The translations under genes and the position numbers were made by a program. From Melampsora larici-populina 98AG31 (taxonomy: Eukaryota > Basidiomycota > Pucciniomycetes > Pucciniales > Melampsoraceae): a DNA stretch of 64,000 nt. How positions within the stretch are numbered: position 1 is the stretch's first letter; every line of letters starts with the position of its first letter. The notes under the pieces were generated by a model that was given only the letters and a program-made list of their open reading frames with translations, searched no databases and was not told the DNA's origin. The DNA is taken from NCBI RefSeq assembly GCF_000204055.1, contig NW_006768765.1:62001-126000 (forward strand), written 5' to 3'. Below, one piece after another: positions 12,437 through 25,547 of this stretch.

Positions 12437-14533
12437 CCTTTCTTTTGATACAGGGATTTTTTGTACATGCACCTTCATGACCATTATTTTTGGGAGTCTA
12501 GTGGGACACAAACAATATATGCATGGCTACTCACAGCAAGAGATAACCTTTTCTAGGGTCTTTTGTTCTTGTGAAGCCAACACTCAGCTTTCAGACACCA
12601 GCTCTGAATGCAAGAAACATGAAACCTGTGCTGAGTGTTTTCCCTGTAGAGAAGTCTGCAAGTGCTCTTGGTGTAACACATTTTTGTAGGTGTGAGCCAA
12701 GAGCCAAACAGAAGGCTTGAAGCATTACTTCAGGAGATTGACAACAAAATCTCATTTGCAGGAGGGTTTTGTGCCCCAAAATACTGATATGGCCTCAGGT
12801 ATTTGAATGACCAGGGCAAATACCAGAGATACATGGCATTGTGAAAAGTTTGGCATTTGCCACTGCCTTGCAGCTGGGTATTTGAAATTGCACTGCCCCA
12901 TGCATATCTTGTTGCTGGCAAAACTCAAACCAAATATCAAAGCTCCCCATGATGCTTTTCCAGCATTAAGGTTATGTTTATACATATGAAGGAGAGCACA
13001 AGGAATCATCACCTTCTTGTTATATTGAAGTCACCAGTGTTGTGTGACATGGAAAACAACAAAAAAATGCAATGCAATTCTGTTCAGTCCAGTTTTGAAC
13101 AGTGGCAAACTGAATTTGGGTAATTATAGTTGCCAACTGTGGCAACACTCAACTTGGAGCAGTTCATTTACCAGAACACAATTTAACATCATGTATTGAT
13201 TCATTGCACTGGTAGAAGACTTTGTATCAATAATTTCTAAGTGTTCAATTGTTCCAGGATGTGATTAACAAGCAGTCAAATCAATATTGATCTCCATGGT
13301 TCACAACTTTTGGCACATAAGAGTTGGGCTTATGTAAACTTGTGAGGCAAAACTCACCATTGCCAATGACTCAACATAGTTGATAGGACTGTCCAAATTA
13401 TTGAACACATTGATCCAGATATTGAAATTTTCTCTCTCCTTCTCCTGAAGACTATTTCCCAGTCAAAGAATCATGGGTCATGTTCTCTAAGTCTTTGTTT
13501 CCTCTAAAGTTGTGGCTCATACTCTGGGCAATTGGACATGTTCTTTTCAGAAATCACAATTACCAGGACATATTTGGTGGACACATTGACTATTCATTGC
13601 AAGAAGGAACTGCATCAATTCAATAACATCACAAATTCCAATGCCCAGATCTTAACAAGATTACTGAAGAATATTCAGATGAAAACCTTCCATTACCAAG
13701 AGCTGCTGAAAATGGTCAGTAAAGTGGAATTACCTTTCACTAGATTTTCATCATGTAACCCAGTTCTGAGCTGGGTATTTCTGTGTTTAGAATTATTGCA
13801 TAAAATGCTTTCAGAGATGCACCCATATCATCTTACAAGAATGAATTATGAAACAAAAAACTTTTATTATTTTGAGGTGATGAAACCCCAAATCACTAAT
13901 TTTGATGCCAGGGATCCAGACATTGTTGCAGTCTTGACCAATAAAATGACAGATATATACACTTGTATTGGAAGGTAGATCAGAAAGGTATCAATTACGT
14001 AAAACCAATGTAGTGAAAACTGAACAGATTATTGATGTTGATTCACACACCAGAATGATCTCAGCCCATCTGGAAAAGAAAGCCAGAAATTCCAGAAATT
14101 GAACCAGAATCTCTCAAGATCAGGACAATATCTTTTGATAGAAATACTTCTGGATAAAAAAATGACAGGAAAAAGCAAATCTAGCCAGCTGGGATTCCAG
14201 GACCATCCATTGTAAAGGTAATGTTGACAGGAGCACAAGATAATAATAATAATAAAAATGGGTGAGTATTGGTACTACTACTAGTAGAAGGCTGAAAAAT
14301 TTTCAGAATGAAGATATGGAGATGAATGAAGATATTTAGAGAAAGAGCGGGTAGTGACTTTATAGACTCTTCATTTTTTAGCCAACAATTGCTTCCACTA
14401 TTCAGGGGAAAATTACCAATTTGGGATGTTGAGACCCCTTTCAATGAAAAACAAGGATGACATGGTGTGTGGTGCACCAAAAAACCAAAAAAGGCTGCAG
14501 ATATTACAGAATTTGGTATGTCCCTGTTGTCAA
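12437..14533. other. AT-rich intergenic sequence, no supported gene
   Basis: Long AT-rich stretch after the transporter gene. The longest frame, 13532-13978 on the plus strand (148 codons), has no motif I recognise. Its composition resembles the old transposon-derived DNA to its right. It is probably decayed mobile DNA, but no family can be named. Confidence 0.4.
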
Positions 14534-14697
14534 TAGGGGTTCTCAAAGTAGACCCGGTTTGTAAAAACCCGGTTGACCCAGTTGACTTTTTGGCTGTGAT
14601 CTGTCAAAAAAAGACAACTCAATACACAAGGTTACTGCCAAAAAGCAACCGGGTCAACTGGATTTTCTTGAAACCGGGCCAACTTTGAGAACCCCTA
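14534..14697. mobile_element. TA-flanked foldback MITE (Tc1/mariner-like), about 160 bp
   Basis: Two arms of about 60 bp face each other. Both start GGGGTTCTCAAAGT and continue with CCCGGTT and GTTGACCC blocks up to TTTTTGGC near the middle. The ends are bordered by the dinucleotide TA on each side (14534-14535 and 14696-14697), as expected for Tc1/mariner target duplication. There is no coding capacity. The assignment rests on the TA flanks and the inverted arms. Confidence 0.75.
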
Positions 14698-15424
14698 ATG
14701 TAGCAGATACAGGTTTTGTTGCAGTGACTGTGGTCAAGTTGTGGTGTGATCATAATTTTCACTGCAACCACATTGCTCTATTGAGACCTGACGGTATGGG
14801 AGTACCATAATTTCAAGGATGTTGTTGTACAGTGTGGGACATACCTCAGCGTAAAATTTACTGTCATCACAACTGAATGGCATAACACAGGAAACAAAGA
14901 TGTATTTTCCCATGAGGATACTGATTACATTTAATGCATTTTCTGAGCCGAAACACAAGATCATGCAGAAATAGGGCCAAAATGATACATTTTGGCTCAT
15001 CAACTGTGTTAAATACAATGGGGCATCCCACAAAAAGATGACCTCTTTTTTCCCTTTGTAAGCAATTTTGTGTGTGGGGGGTAGCTTGACTAGTGATGTG
15101 AGATGCTACGCTGAGCCGCTCCACTTTATTCCCTATATTTGGTAGTGTAGTGCACAAAAACTATGAATTCAAGTGCTCTGCTCCACTATATCACTGTGTA
15201 AGTTTTCTGGTAGCACATCAATGTGCACACACCAAAAACAATTCATAGAGGGATGATAGATGCTTTGAAGAGGTCTTTGCATCTAAAGACTGATTCCTTT
15301 GTCCAGGTGCTCAGAAGGCAAGGTCAACAAAGGGGTGCTGAGATTGTCACTGAAATCCAACAAAACTGCAGAAACCTTTCTTTGTTGGTTTTTTCAAATC
15401 CCTTTGTGTGTGCACATTGACGTG
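14698..15424. other. Spacer between MITE and hAT relic, no supported gene
   Basis: No domain-bearing frame is visible. The sequence is AT-rich with short overlapping minus-strand frames. It may be the flank of the hAT relic that begins at 15425. Confidence 0.35.
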
Positions 15425-17720
15425 CTACTGGGAATTGTACAAGGTGTATAACTTGTGTTTTTTTGCCCTAGGGACATCTGAGCGACTTGGCACTATCTTA
15501 CCCTCCAATATAACACCTGGATCCATGTCTGCATACCTTTGGATCTTGGTCTTGTTGGTATTCTGTGCATGAGTCTTTGGGTTGAATTTCAATGAGTTGT
15601 ACAATGGGTGAGAAGATGACTGATCTTTTGGAGACAAATATTCAAGCTGTGGCTCTTGGTCAGTTTGGACATCAGATTTGACAACTTCAGATACTGATTT
15701 ACATAAAGCCTCCACACAGGGAACTTTGTCCATAAAGCACTTTGTAAAGACACCTAGTTGTGATGATGGGTTTAGGATATTTGATAGAATAACCACATCA
15801 CAATTGAATACCTCTTTTTTATAGCCATCAAGCTTCTTGAGCATGACTCCAATCATGTCTTTGATACTTTTGTAAGGTGAGCTGCCTGCTTTAGCCAATA
15901 GAGATTCCTTGATAAGCTGTTACTCTATAAATATGATACCTGTGGTTGTCTTATCACCTTCTATGTGCAGATTTCGCTGTAAAACAATATTTCATGATTT
16001 ATTTTAATGTTTGATGTCAGATACAACTGATACAACTGACAAATCAAATGACTTACCTCTGTAACATTGTTCAACACCTTGACCAATGCCCAATCATTTC
16101 CAGTTATGCAAAGTTCTCTGTAGAAGAGTCCTTTGGAATTTTTGGCAATTATCTGAATGATTGCCTGATGAGATTTTTATTTGTATCAGCACACAAGGTT
16201 ACAATATGATATTGTTGATGGAGTAGAAACACTTACCTTTTGACCATCACAGGCATGTTTGTGTGCTCCATGCTTACCATTTCATTGACTACAACTACCA
16301 GCAATGCTACCTTTACCTCCACCCATAATTGCCTTGAATTAGTCACTTCAAGGGCTACTAGAAGAGATTCATTGTATTGCCTTGTCAAATCAAAAGAAAA
16401 TGATAAAAATCAGTACATACTTGTTTGTTTGAATGAGAGGAATGTATGCAACTACTTCTTTCACAGCCAACCAAAAATTGTCAGGCTTCTATACTCTGGT
16501 GAGTACCCCAGAAGTACAGATCAATGGTTGCTATGATTGATCTTCTTTGGGTTTGGGTGGTCCATCAGCCCTCCAGAGAGACGGTCTCCATTTTTGGTAT
16601 CCTTTTGATACTAGATGTGTCCAGCACAATAAGAGTCTTCAGAATTGGCCCACATATCAACATTTGATTCTCCATTGTTCAACATAATCAAAGGGATTTC
16701 TACTCCTGGTAGAGAGGACAGCTTGATGTGTCCTACCAATAAATCCATGTGAGCAAGTCCTGCTTTCACCACGAGTGACAGCTTGTGAGCGTCACAATGG
16801 TGTGCATGGATTTTGGGTTCCATGAAGCTGGATCCTTTGCATGAGCAGAGTTCTTGGCCAGTCATTGATCCATTATATTGTTGTTTGAACCTGAGTTGGT
16901 GGTCTGAGCCAACAGGTATATAAAGAAATACCAAGAGACAGTGCCAAACAAGGAAGGAAATCAAAGATGAAATATTAGACTACTTATCTTCTTATGTAAC
17001 CTGTGTTTGATGAGAAAGTACACAATTGGTTGAGTCAAAAGCACACAAATGGGTGAGCCAGAGGAGCACCATAGTGATGCTATCCTCAAGCTTAAATTTC
17101 AGGTGTTGGCAGCAAAACTTCCAGTCTGGATTGATGTATGTAACAGAAACACCAATGAACACATGTTTTTTTCTCTTGGATGTCCATAGTCCCTAGATTT
17201 TTATGAGACAGAATTTCCTGGAGATCCCCTTGTAAATAATCAATCCAATCAGTATCTATCAAACATCATTCAAGGCTAGTAAGATACTTAGAGAATTTAT
17301 CTTACCTGCAGTTCTTGAATAAATTCTTTCAGCATACCCCCATACAGATGATAAGAGGCATGTTGGACCCAAGTAGCACTAGAACAGACTTGTGCATTGA
17401 TATTTGCAAAGCAAAAAGCTACTTGGAGGGGGATGTCTTCCATTCAAGCCCAAGGCAACACATGGAATAGAATCCAAATGGCCATGATTGATTTGATAAT
17501 TCAACGCTAAACTTGAATACTGAAACAGATCGATTCAAAGTGCCAGACAAGCTGCTGTTCTTCTTGTTCTTCTCAGCTGCTGCATTCATTTGCTGTTTGT
17601 AGGTTGTTGAAAGTCTGAGATCATTTGCCAAGTAGCCAGCTGCACAGACTGGCTGGCACTCAGATCCATCACAATGACTATAGAGAGTGAACCATCCACT
17701 TTGTCCACTAGCATAGGTCC
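15425..17720 (-). pseudogene. hAT-family transposase relic (older copy)
   Basis: A decayed minus-strand hAT transposase, recognisable mainly by block-by-block correspondence with the better copy at 20723-24108. From its N-terminal side it shows a BED zinc-finger remnant near 17580-17690 (LYSHCDGSECQPVC). Next is a central piece at 16611-16964 with a HAHHCDAHKLSLVV block, equivalent to HHIQCYAHKLNLTV in the other copy. A C-terminal piece at 15425-15898 (NCDVVILSNILNPSSQ) is equivalent to ECEAVVLATILNPQFR. Stops and frame changes separate the blocks, and no hAT dimerisation domain was found at the C-terminal end. No terminal repeats or 8-bp duplication could be assigned. It is not functional. 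Confidence 0.72.
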
Positions 17721-17945
17721 CATGACCAACGCCGGAACCGCTGCAATACGACACAATATCTGGCCCCTCTGGGTATCGATGCACAGGGACCGATATGAAC
17801 TGCTGCGGCCCCAAATCGATATTTTGTTGAAAGATAAACTCTTGCTAAATCGCAGCGCTCACTGCGCTGCAATATCGACATATTTCGCGAAACTAGAGAA
17901 CATGCGGGCGTGCCCGCAACAGGGGAACACTTTATTTATCCAATT
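17721..17945. other. GC-rich hairpin-forming patch at the edge of the hAT relic
   Basis: A compact GC-rich patch interrupts AT-rich sequence just upstream of the relic's finger. It has a perfect 7-bp hairpin (GCAGCGC at 17852-17858 with GCGCTGC at 17864-17870) and a GCGGGC/GCCCGC hairpin near 17902-17916. The frame stays open across it on the minus strand (from 17814). It could be a small inserted element; no terminal repeats were defined. Confidence 0.4.
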
Positions 17946-20722
17946 GTCACAAGATAACACACTGTAACTTAAAACCACTTCAAAGACTGAATAAAACCCA
18001 TACACATTTCTAAACCCATCCGTGCAAGGCATTCAACTGGCCACACCAATATGGCATGGGACAAAATGGGTAATTACATGGAACGCTATCGTTTAAAGTT
18101 GATGAAAGTGTGCCACAAACAAGTAATATTACAAAATATTTCTATCACACTACATGAACCATGAATGGTCATAGAATGATATTGAAACTTGCCACACAAA
18201 ATCATGCTTTATCATTGTTATTCCCTGAAAAAATGGATAAGATTAGGGAAACATTGGTGTTGAAGATCTGTAAAGAAAGATAACACTTGAACAGATGATG
18301 TTCATCACCCCCCTGCACTATTAAGTGTCTCAATGTCTCTGTCCAGTAAGGCTCACAATGCAAAATTTGTAAGGCAAACAACGTTTTCTAAACCAGTGAC
18401 TGATAATCTAAACAAACAATATATGTTCAGGTTTGTTTTGTCACCATGATAGTATATAGGAGTAAAAACTTATGATCCAGAATTCATATTTCTGAGGTCA
18501 ACCCTGTGGTCAAATCCATTCTTTCAACAGCAATTCAAATAATCTTCACTAGACTTTTTGCCATAGTGGAGATCAATGATTATATGAATCAGAAGAACCA
18601 ATTGTTTGATTTTGTTGTTCATATTCAGGAACATGAGGATAAGCTGGATTGTGATAACTTGACATTTATTGAAATTATTCTGAATCAAGTATGTGAATTA
18701 CATTCTGGTGTTGACCAATTTTTTTGTTTTTGTGGAAGAATTTTGTGATTGATTGAAAGGCACTTATTGATGTAGACTTACTGAGCCAGGTCTAAGAAAT
18801 TGATATCTGAGAATATGGTTTCCTACAAAGAGATAAAATTTGCTTAATCCTTCAACCACACAATAATAATGGACTCAATTTGTTTCATGTAATACTTCAA
18901 GAGTTGATTCTTCACTCCAAAAAGATAGAAGTGGTTGAAGATCTGAACTCAGTCTCAAGTCAATTGCTTGAGACAAACTTGTGAAAGAAGCTCAATCAAA
19001 ATTCACTTTTGTTATTATTTCCCAAATTATCTTGTATCTGAGAATCATGAATGGAGCAAAATTATAACATTCAACTTCACAACTCTCTTTGTGATGAATG
19101 GATAGATCTCATAGGGTATGGATGGATGGATGTTTATGATTTTTCCTTCAGAAATTAGAATGAGGTTACAAATCCTTCTGCCAAGTTGATTTCTCTTGTA
19201 ATTATTATGAGCCTCAATGTGTTCTTTGCTCTGAGAGGCTGAAAATTAACAAGTTACTTTCATGGATTGGATCAAGTCAATTATCTCATTTTATAGTGAA
19301 AAGAAATTCCAAGATGGGCCTCTTCTTCTTCTTCTTGATGTCCATGTACTGTGTCCCATTCATACCTGCTCCGCTTTTCTGTATCAATGGGTTTGATCTT
19401 ACAGTCGTCACTTGTCACTGTGAGACAAAATAATTGAATACATTTTATTGCTATTTGAATTTGAACCTCTCTATCTCTGTCTTTCTCTCTTGCTGAGCAC
19501 TGACAAATGTTGACCAAGAGCGCAGAAATTCAAAAGAGGAATGGAAAACTAATTAAGTTGAAAGTCGCAAGAATCATAAATTCAGATTGTAAATCATCAC
19601 CAGCCTAATGTTGGTTGATGAAAACAAAGCTGAAATTATAACACCACATATCTGCTACATGTGGGAAGTAAAAGTTGTGAAGTCATCAACAAGTAACAAT
19701 TTCTTGGAATTCAACTTGCGCTGTGATTATAACTGATAAAAACTGCATAAATTGTGATTTGAGGATTCATTCTGTAGAGCAGAGGAAAATTGAAATAATT
19801 TCATGTTGTTTCATCTTTTACGTGAATCTACGCGGTTGAAATGGAATACAAGAAAGAGGAATTGAGGATTGGTGCAAGATAAGAAAAGCAATAATAATCA
19901 AGGACAGCTACAATGAGGGATAATAAAATATCAAAAGTAGTGTTGTCCATAGAGTACGGGGAACTGTGGGGATGTGATGGTAAGCAAAAGATGGGCCATT
20001 TTATAGCCTGGATTGGTCTCCACAAGCAGTGCAAAAGTGAGGCGGCGCCGGCAGTGATTTGTAATGCACCTCACTTTTAAAAGCAAGCAAATTTAAAAAG
20101 TCATCAAAAGGACTTTGAATGACAAAGAGAAGACGTAAATGAAATGTGTTTTCTTGAAGAGAGAAAACAAAGAGCACCAAAATATTAAAATCGATGAACA
20201 ATCCATGTCGATCGACCTGAAATTGGCATTGAGTGGGGACATGCACCTTTGGTGTGCTAGATACAACTATGAACAAAGTCGTTGTTGTTTGAAACTGCGA
20301 TTGAAGCGTGAAATTACCGGTCTTGAAAAAGAAGAACACGATCGGTGGAAACAAAAGTACAAAGGTTGCTTTGCAAACATGGCTCCTTTACAGAGAGCAA
20401 GAAAAGCAGCCACAAAAGGTGGGTGCAGAGAAGAACAAACGGATAAAAAGCATGAAACATTTGAAAAGCAAAAATGAAAAGAGACGTGGGGCAAAAAGAA
20501 CCGGACCCAAGAGAACAAACGAACCGTACTGAACGGTCCTTCATGCGAGTTCATTCGACGTATTTATATATTAGATATGTCGGTGGGACAGGGGCAAAAA
20601 AAACGGACAAGGTATTTATTTGCAAGGCAAGAAAGAGGAAGCATAGCATAGTTGTTGGCATAGTAGAGAAGAGGGATAAACATAAACAAAGTATATAAAT
20701 TGTATGAAATGACAGCTAAGAA
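17946..20722. other. AT-rich spacer between the two hAT relics
   Basis: No supported gene. There are several short open frames on both strands without recognisable motifs. The 20139-20700 part is purine-rich on the plus strand, which opens several overlapping frames by composition alone. Part of this may be hAT element flank (subterminal DNA). Confidence 0.4.
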
Positions 20723-23700
20723 TCAGACTACTTTTTTCTTTTTTTTTGATGCAATTCTGGCTATATTACCTTGAAGAACTTTTGCAGCTTCTGCAAATTC
20801 ACCTTCAGGAATAATACCCTCCTTTAACCACGCTTGAGATCCCACCAAGCGCTCCATGGTGCGAGGGAGCATACTGCCACGAGGTGTACAGATGTCCGCG
20901 GCGGCCGAAAAAGTATGCTCGCAAGCGCAGGACGTAGCCGAGACTGACAGATAATCGCGTGCCAGTTTGGCAAGCATAGGGTAACGGTATTGGTGTTCCT
21001 GTCAAGCATAGAACGAGATTAGTCAGGTCAACCTGTGGGATAAGAAGGAAAAAAGTGGAAGGAAGAATCACAAACCTTCCACCATTGCAGCGGGGTTTGA
21101 TCCTTCTTCATTTGATCTTGGCCTGACAAGTAATCCTTGAGCTCGGTTGATGATTTGGTTGTGGGCTTGTTAGATTGTCCAAAAACATCAAAGGCATCGA
21201 TCTCCGGTGAATTGTCATTCTCTTCAGGAGAAGGACTTGGATCACGCTCCACAGCTTCTTCCAGAAGTTCGTTGAAGGCAGTCTCAATCAGAAGTTTAGA
21301 GGAGTAATTGTGTTCAGGGTAATGAAGAGTAAAAAAATCTTGTCGAAACTGGGGATTGAGGATTGTTGCTAGGACAACTGCTTCGCATTCGGCAGCCTCG
21401 TCCTGATACTCCCTGAGCCACTTAATCATGACATCAATCACATTATCCAGACTAGGAAAGATTGACTCCGCTCGATGATCTAGAAGCTCTTCGATGACTC
21501 TCTTGTACTCGGCAATAAGAATGCACCCAGTTGGACTGTTGCCCTCAACTCTAGAAGTTGCGTCACCAAACGTCTAATGAATGAAATAGATTCATTAGTA
21601 TATACATATTAATGATAAGCAATAGGAATATTGACAAACAAAACACTCACCTTTAAAACTTTATTTACTAACTCGACCGCATGCCATTCAGAGGCTGATA
21701 TGGTAACACCTTTGAAAAAGCAGGCCTTGCGATCAGCTGCTATCATCGAGTTGATTACCTGTAAATAAATTTGATAAGTCAGTCTGAATGAAGAAACAAC
21801 ATAGAAATAGGAAAAATGGAAAGATGAAAAGAAACACACCTCCTGCGCCTCACAAGCAATCTTACGACTCTCGTAATGACTATTCCATCAAGTCTTGCAA
21901 GGTTGCTTCAACTTTTGACCAGTGTAACCCATTCGAGCAGCACGAGTCTTAAAGTCGTTTCGGCGTGCTGCGCTGCTAGCGATCTGACCTGACACTGTAT
22001 CTACCTATAAGTGAGAATAAAAATGAAAGTAATGTTCAAGATGAGTAGAAGTTAGACGGTTGGAAGAAATGAAAAGACTCACCTTTGAAAGAGCCACTGC
22101 AACTACATCTTCCGGATTGCAAACAACACCACCTGAACATTCACGGACTAAGTCTTTGTCCTCGTCATCGTCTCCATGATCAACCCCATCCGGCTCGGCT
22201 GGAAGACCTACTTCATCCTCCTCATCTGAATCTGAATCATACTCAACTTCTCCATCTCCGTTGTTAACCTCAAGAGCTGGAATAGGAAGGACACCTCCTT
22301 TGGGGATCGATGGCTTGGTACAACCAGTCTTTTGACCAAGGGCCTTGAGACCATGTCCGACGGTCAGATTGAGCTTGTGGGCATAGCATTGTATATGGTG
22401 AGACGAGCTATCCCACGTAGCCGGATCTTCGGCATCAGCAAACATTGATTGAAGCTCGTCTGCCATTGGTTGATTGTTACCTCCGCTATTGGTGGTCTGT
22501 GATAGCATGTATTTATCATGAAATAAAAGAGACAAAGTCAACATAATGAAGAATGAAGATAGACATATTATAAAAGAATAAAAAGGACTTATCTTCTTAT
22601 GAAGACCGTGTTTGATCAAAAACTTCCCAATCGGTTTGGCTAGCAAAACCCCAAAATGTCGCCATGCAATCAATTTGAGAGTAAGATGTGTTGACTGATA
22701 TTCCCAGTTACTGTCGATTTAATTTGCTGTTGCCCCAACAAAAGCATAGCGGTTACCTTTTGTTGTCCAAACGTCATGAATCAAGGAAAATCGACCATCG
22801 TTTTCCTAGGACATGCGACAAAATTGACACAATCAAAACATCAGTAAAGTATTAGAAAGTAGAAAAGGAAAACATTGATAAGAAAGAGATGAGAAAGACA
22901 AAAGTTACTTACTCTCAAAGTGTTGATGGCCTTATTGTGCAATTCGGAAAAAAGATTAACTGATTGTTTGGCTGCCCAGGTCTTTGATCGTATCACAGCA
23001 CTACGGTTGGCTGTGTCAAAGGCCCCTCGAAGGGTGGCATCTTCAAAGCGAGCCCAGGGTAAGGCATGTCAAACAACCCACAATACTAGTACCATATTCA
23101 AGAGGTCAACGGTAAAGGTGGGTCCAGATAGAAAGGAGTCCAAGGTTTGATTCTTGGCTTCTTTCTTCTTGGCCTCAACGGTTTTGGCATAGGTGAGTGG
23201 AAGATCCATCCCAGCTCTGATGGCACAATGTCGTTCCTTGCATGCAGGTTGGTTTTTGTTGCCGTTGCAATGGGTCCAAAGAGCAGAATACGTCGTGGGG
23301 TGTTTGAGGTACGTGTTGTTGCAAAATCAACACTTGTACTTACGACCCTAGGCAAGCAAGATACATGTCAGATAATATACAAACTGATAAACTAGATTGA
23401 GATTAGGATTGGAAAAACATTACTTTAGGTGGAAAATAGAAATCAAGAAGCTTCTTGACATTGAGAGAACGACCCTCGTTATATCCGAGTTGACCCTTGG
23501 AGGCTACAATCTCAACATCGGATCCTGCATCCAAATCTACGCCTTCAGGGACCTTGAAGGGCTACATAGAAATTTAAGAAGAAAGTAAATCAAAGATGGA
23601 AGTGGAACAAGACTCCAGCGAAATCGAATGTACTTACGTCCACATTAGTTCTCTTGGCTGATCTGGCTGAGAGAGGGCTACCAGCTGATGAGTTTGGTGT

Positions 23701-24108
23701 TGGTGATCTAGCTCGATTGCTAATTGATGAACAAGGCTAGAACACAAATAAACACATGTGTTAGTGTGTTTATGAAATGTCTGCTGAGATTGGAAAGCAA
23801 ACCTTTCCTGGTGCTTTTGGTTTGGCACCAATTTGTGCCGAACCAACTGGACCTTTAACTTGATTGTTCTTTTTGTTCAAGGTCGGGGGACGAGGTGACG
23901 CAGGACAATGAGCAAGTTGGCCTTCTTCATGCTCAGGATCAGGACTTGATGGGATGGTGAGAGCTAGTCGTGAGTCTTTCGGCGTAGCGACAAAACCTTG
24001 CTGAGTACGAGATGGGCTCGGTGGTCGAAGTCATCTGGTGGTAGATCCCCGGTCTGGAACTTGAAGGCTACTACGGCTTTGGCTTTGCAATGACAAGTTT
24101 TTAGACAT
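20723..24108 (-). pseudogene. hAT-family transposase with BED finger (recently decayed copy)
   Basis: A cut-and-paste transposase of the hAT superfamily on the minus strand, interrupted by introns. Reading from the start ATG at 24106-24108 there is a Ser/Pro-rich N-terminus. A basic region (PFKVPEGVDLDAGSDVEIV) comes next. A BED-type finger follows near 23200-23335 (FCNNTYLKHPTTYSALWTHC), then the central RNase-H-like region (ATWDSSSHHIQCYAHKLNLT at about 22400). It ends in the hAT C-terminal dimerisation domain at 20723-20977 (SVSATSCACEHTFSAAADIC). At least three in-frame TGA codons (24031-24033, 23327-23329 and 23069-23071) break it, one inside the finger. Otherwise the protein is well preserved. 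Element ends were not found. Family confidence is high; the exact exon borders are uncertain. Confidence 0.82.
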
Positions 24109-25547
24109 TGTAAAGAAAATTCAAACTTTGTAAGTTATATGATTGCTTTTACGGTGTTTTTGAAAAGGGGTAAATGAAAGAACGGGAAGGTCACTTACTT
24201 TACATACTTGATAAACTGATGATAACCCAACCACAAGTAGGCCCACGAGCAGGTTGAATTGTAAGAAATATGGGCCAGTGCGTTGGTGTCCATCATATTT
24301 AACGGTAGTTGATTGAATGAACTGTTTTGTGGTGAGCAAGAGTGGATGGTGGCGTAAAGTAGTCGATGGCGATAGGTTACCGGGTGCTTGGCCGGGAGGT
24401 ATCACTGCCAGCATTAAATAGGTTCCCTGGTCGGAACATGACCTAGGCTGGGAATATCATTGAGAGAAGAATGGAGCATCACATCATCTCGCACTGCACA
24501 TCTGAGCCATAAAGCATACACTACATATGTGCAAACATCTGAGTAAATCCTTAGCTATCAGCTACATACAGGTCCGCTCAGTTATCTGCTCATCTAGATA
24601 AGAAAATCATGTGTAATACATGCTGTAACTTTGTTCAGATTGAGACACACATTTCAAAATATTGACTACATATATCACAATGGCTACTCAGGCAATATTC
24701 ATGGAACTGTGTAACAGTAGCAGAATGGGAATCTGATCACTAGGACCCATATTCCCATCTGGGAACCTCTTTAATGCTGGAAGTGTATGAGTTTCTCCGA
24801 TATATGTTGGAGAAACCCACCCTGGGCCGGGTATTGCATCGGTGGATCCGACATGAAAAACCCTGGCCCTGGGTTGCGGTGCGCAGCCTCCGATATGTAA
24901 ATCGGGGGTTGAATCGCATGCCAGAATCGCTGCGAAACCGCTCCAACATCGAAAAAAGTTTTGGAGCGGTTCTGGTATTTCCATGACAGTATTGACACTT
25001 GTAGCCTTGAGGATTGTGGATGGTCTACAAATAGAGATGATTCAGAGATACTCTCAAAAGACAAAGGCTGAAAAATTATAAACTTCTCATCACTTAACTT
25101 GTTTATATGATTAGGTACTTTTAAATAGAGCACTAGTTGTTTTGTGTATTCTGCTTGTTGAATTCAGATACCTATCAAAGATGTTTACACAGTTTCAGAT
25201 GCAATATCATCCTAATCAAGATCTAGTTTGATTGGGACTGGGATATTCTGAAAAATATAAAATTTTACTGACAATTCAAAATACAAACAATGACCACATG
25301 AATAAGAGATTGCAAGCTCACTAGATTTATCATTTTTGCATATTGGTTGCTCATCATCATATTCAGATGAGATCCCAATCTCTTGAGTTTTCTTTTTACC
25401 TTTCTTCATGTGCTTCTGTTGGGTGCTTTGAGTGCTGACACTTTGGTCCTTCAGTTTGCAACTGGTCAGATTCAGTGTCACCTTTATCAGTCTGAGATAT
25501 ACTTGGATTTGTCACACTAAGAGACAATTGAGAATTAGCTGAGGATA
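24109..25547. other. Spacer with a GC-rich hairpin island
   Basis: Mostly AT-rich and without a supported gene. A GC-rich island at about 24780-24985 contains an 8-bp inverted repeat (24791-24798 with 24809-24816) and an 11-bp inverted repeat (24936-24946 with 24961-24971). Open frames exist on both strands there. The left part may be the 5' flank of the hAT element. Confidence 0.4.
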
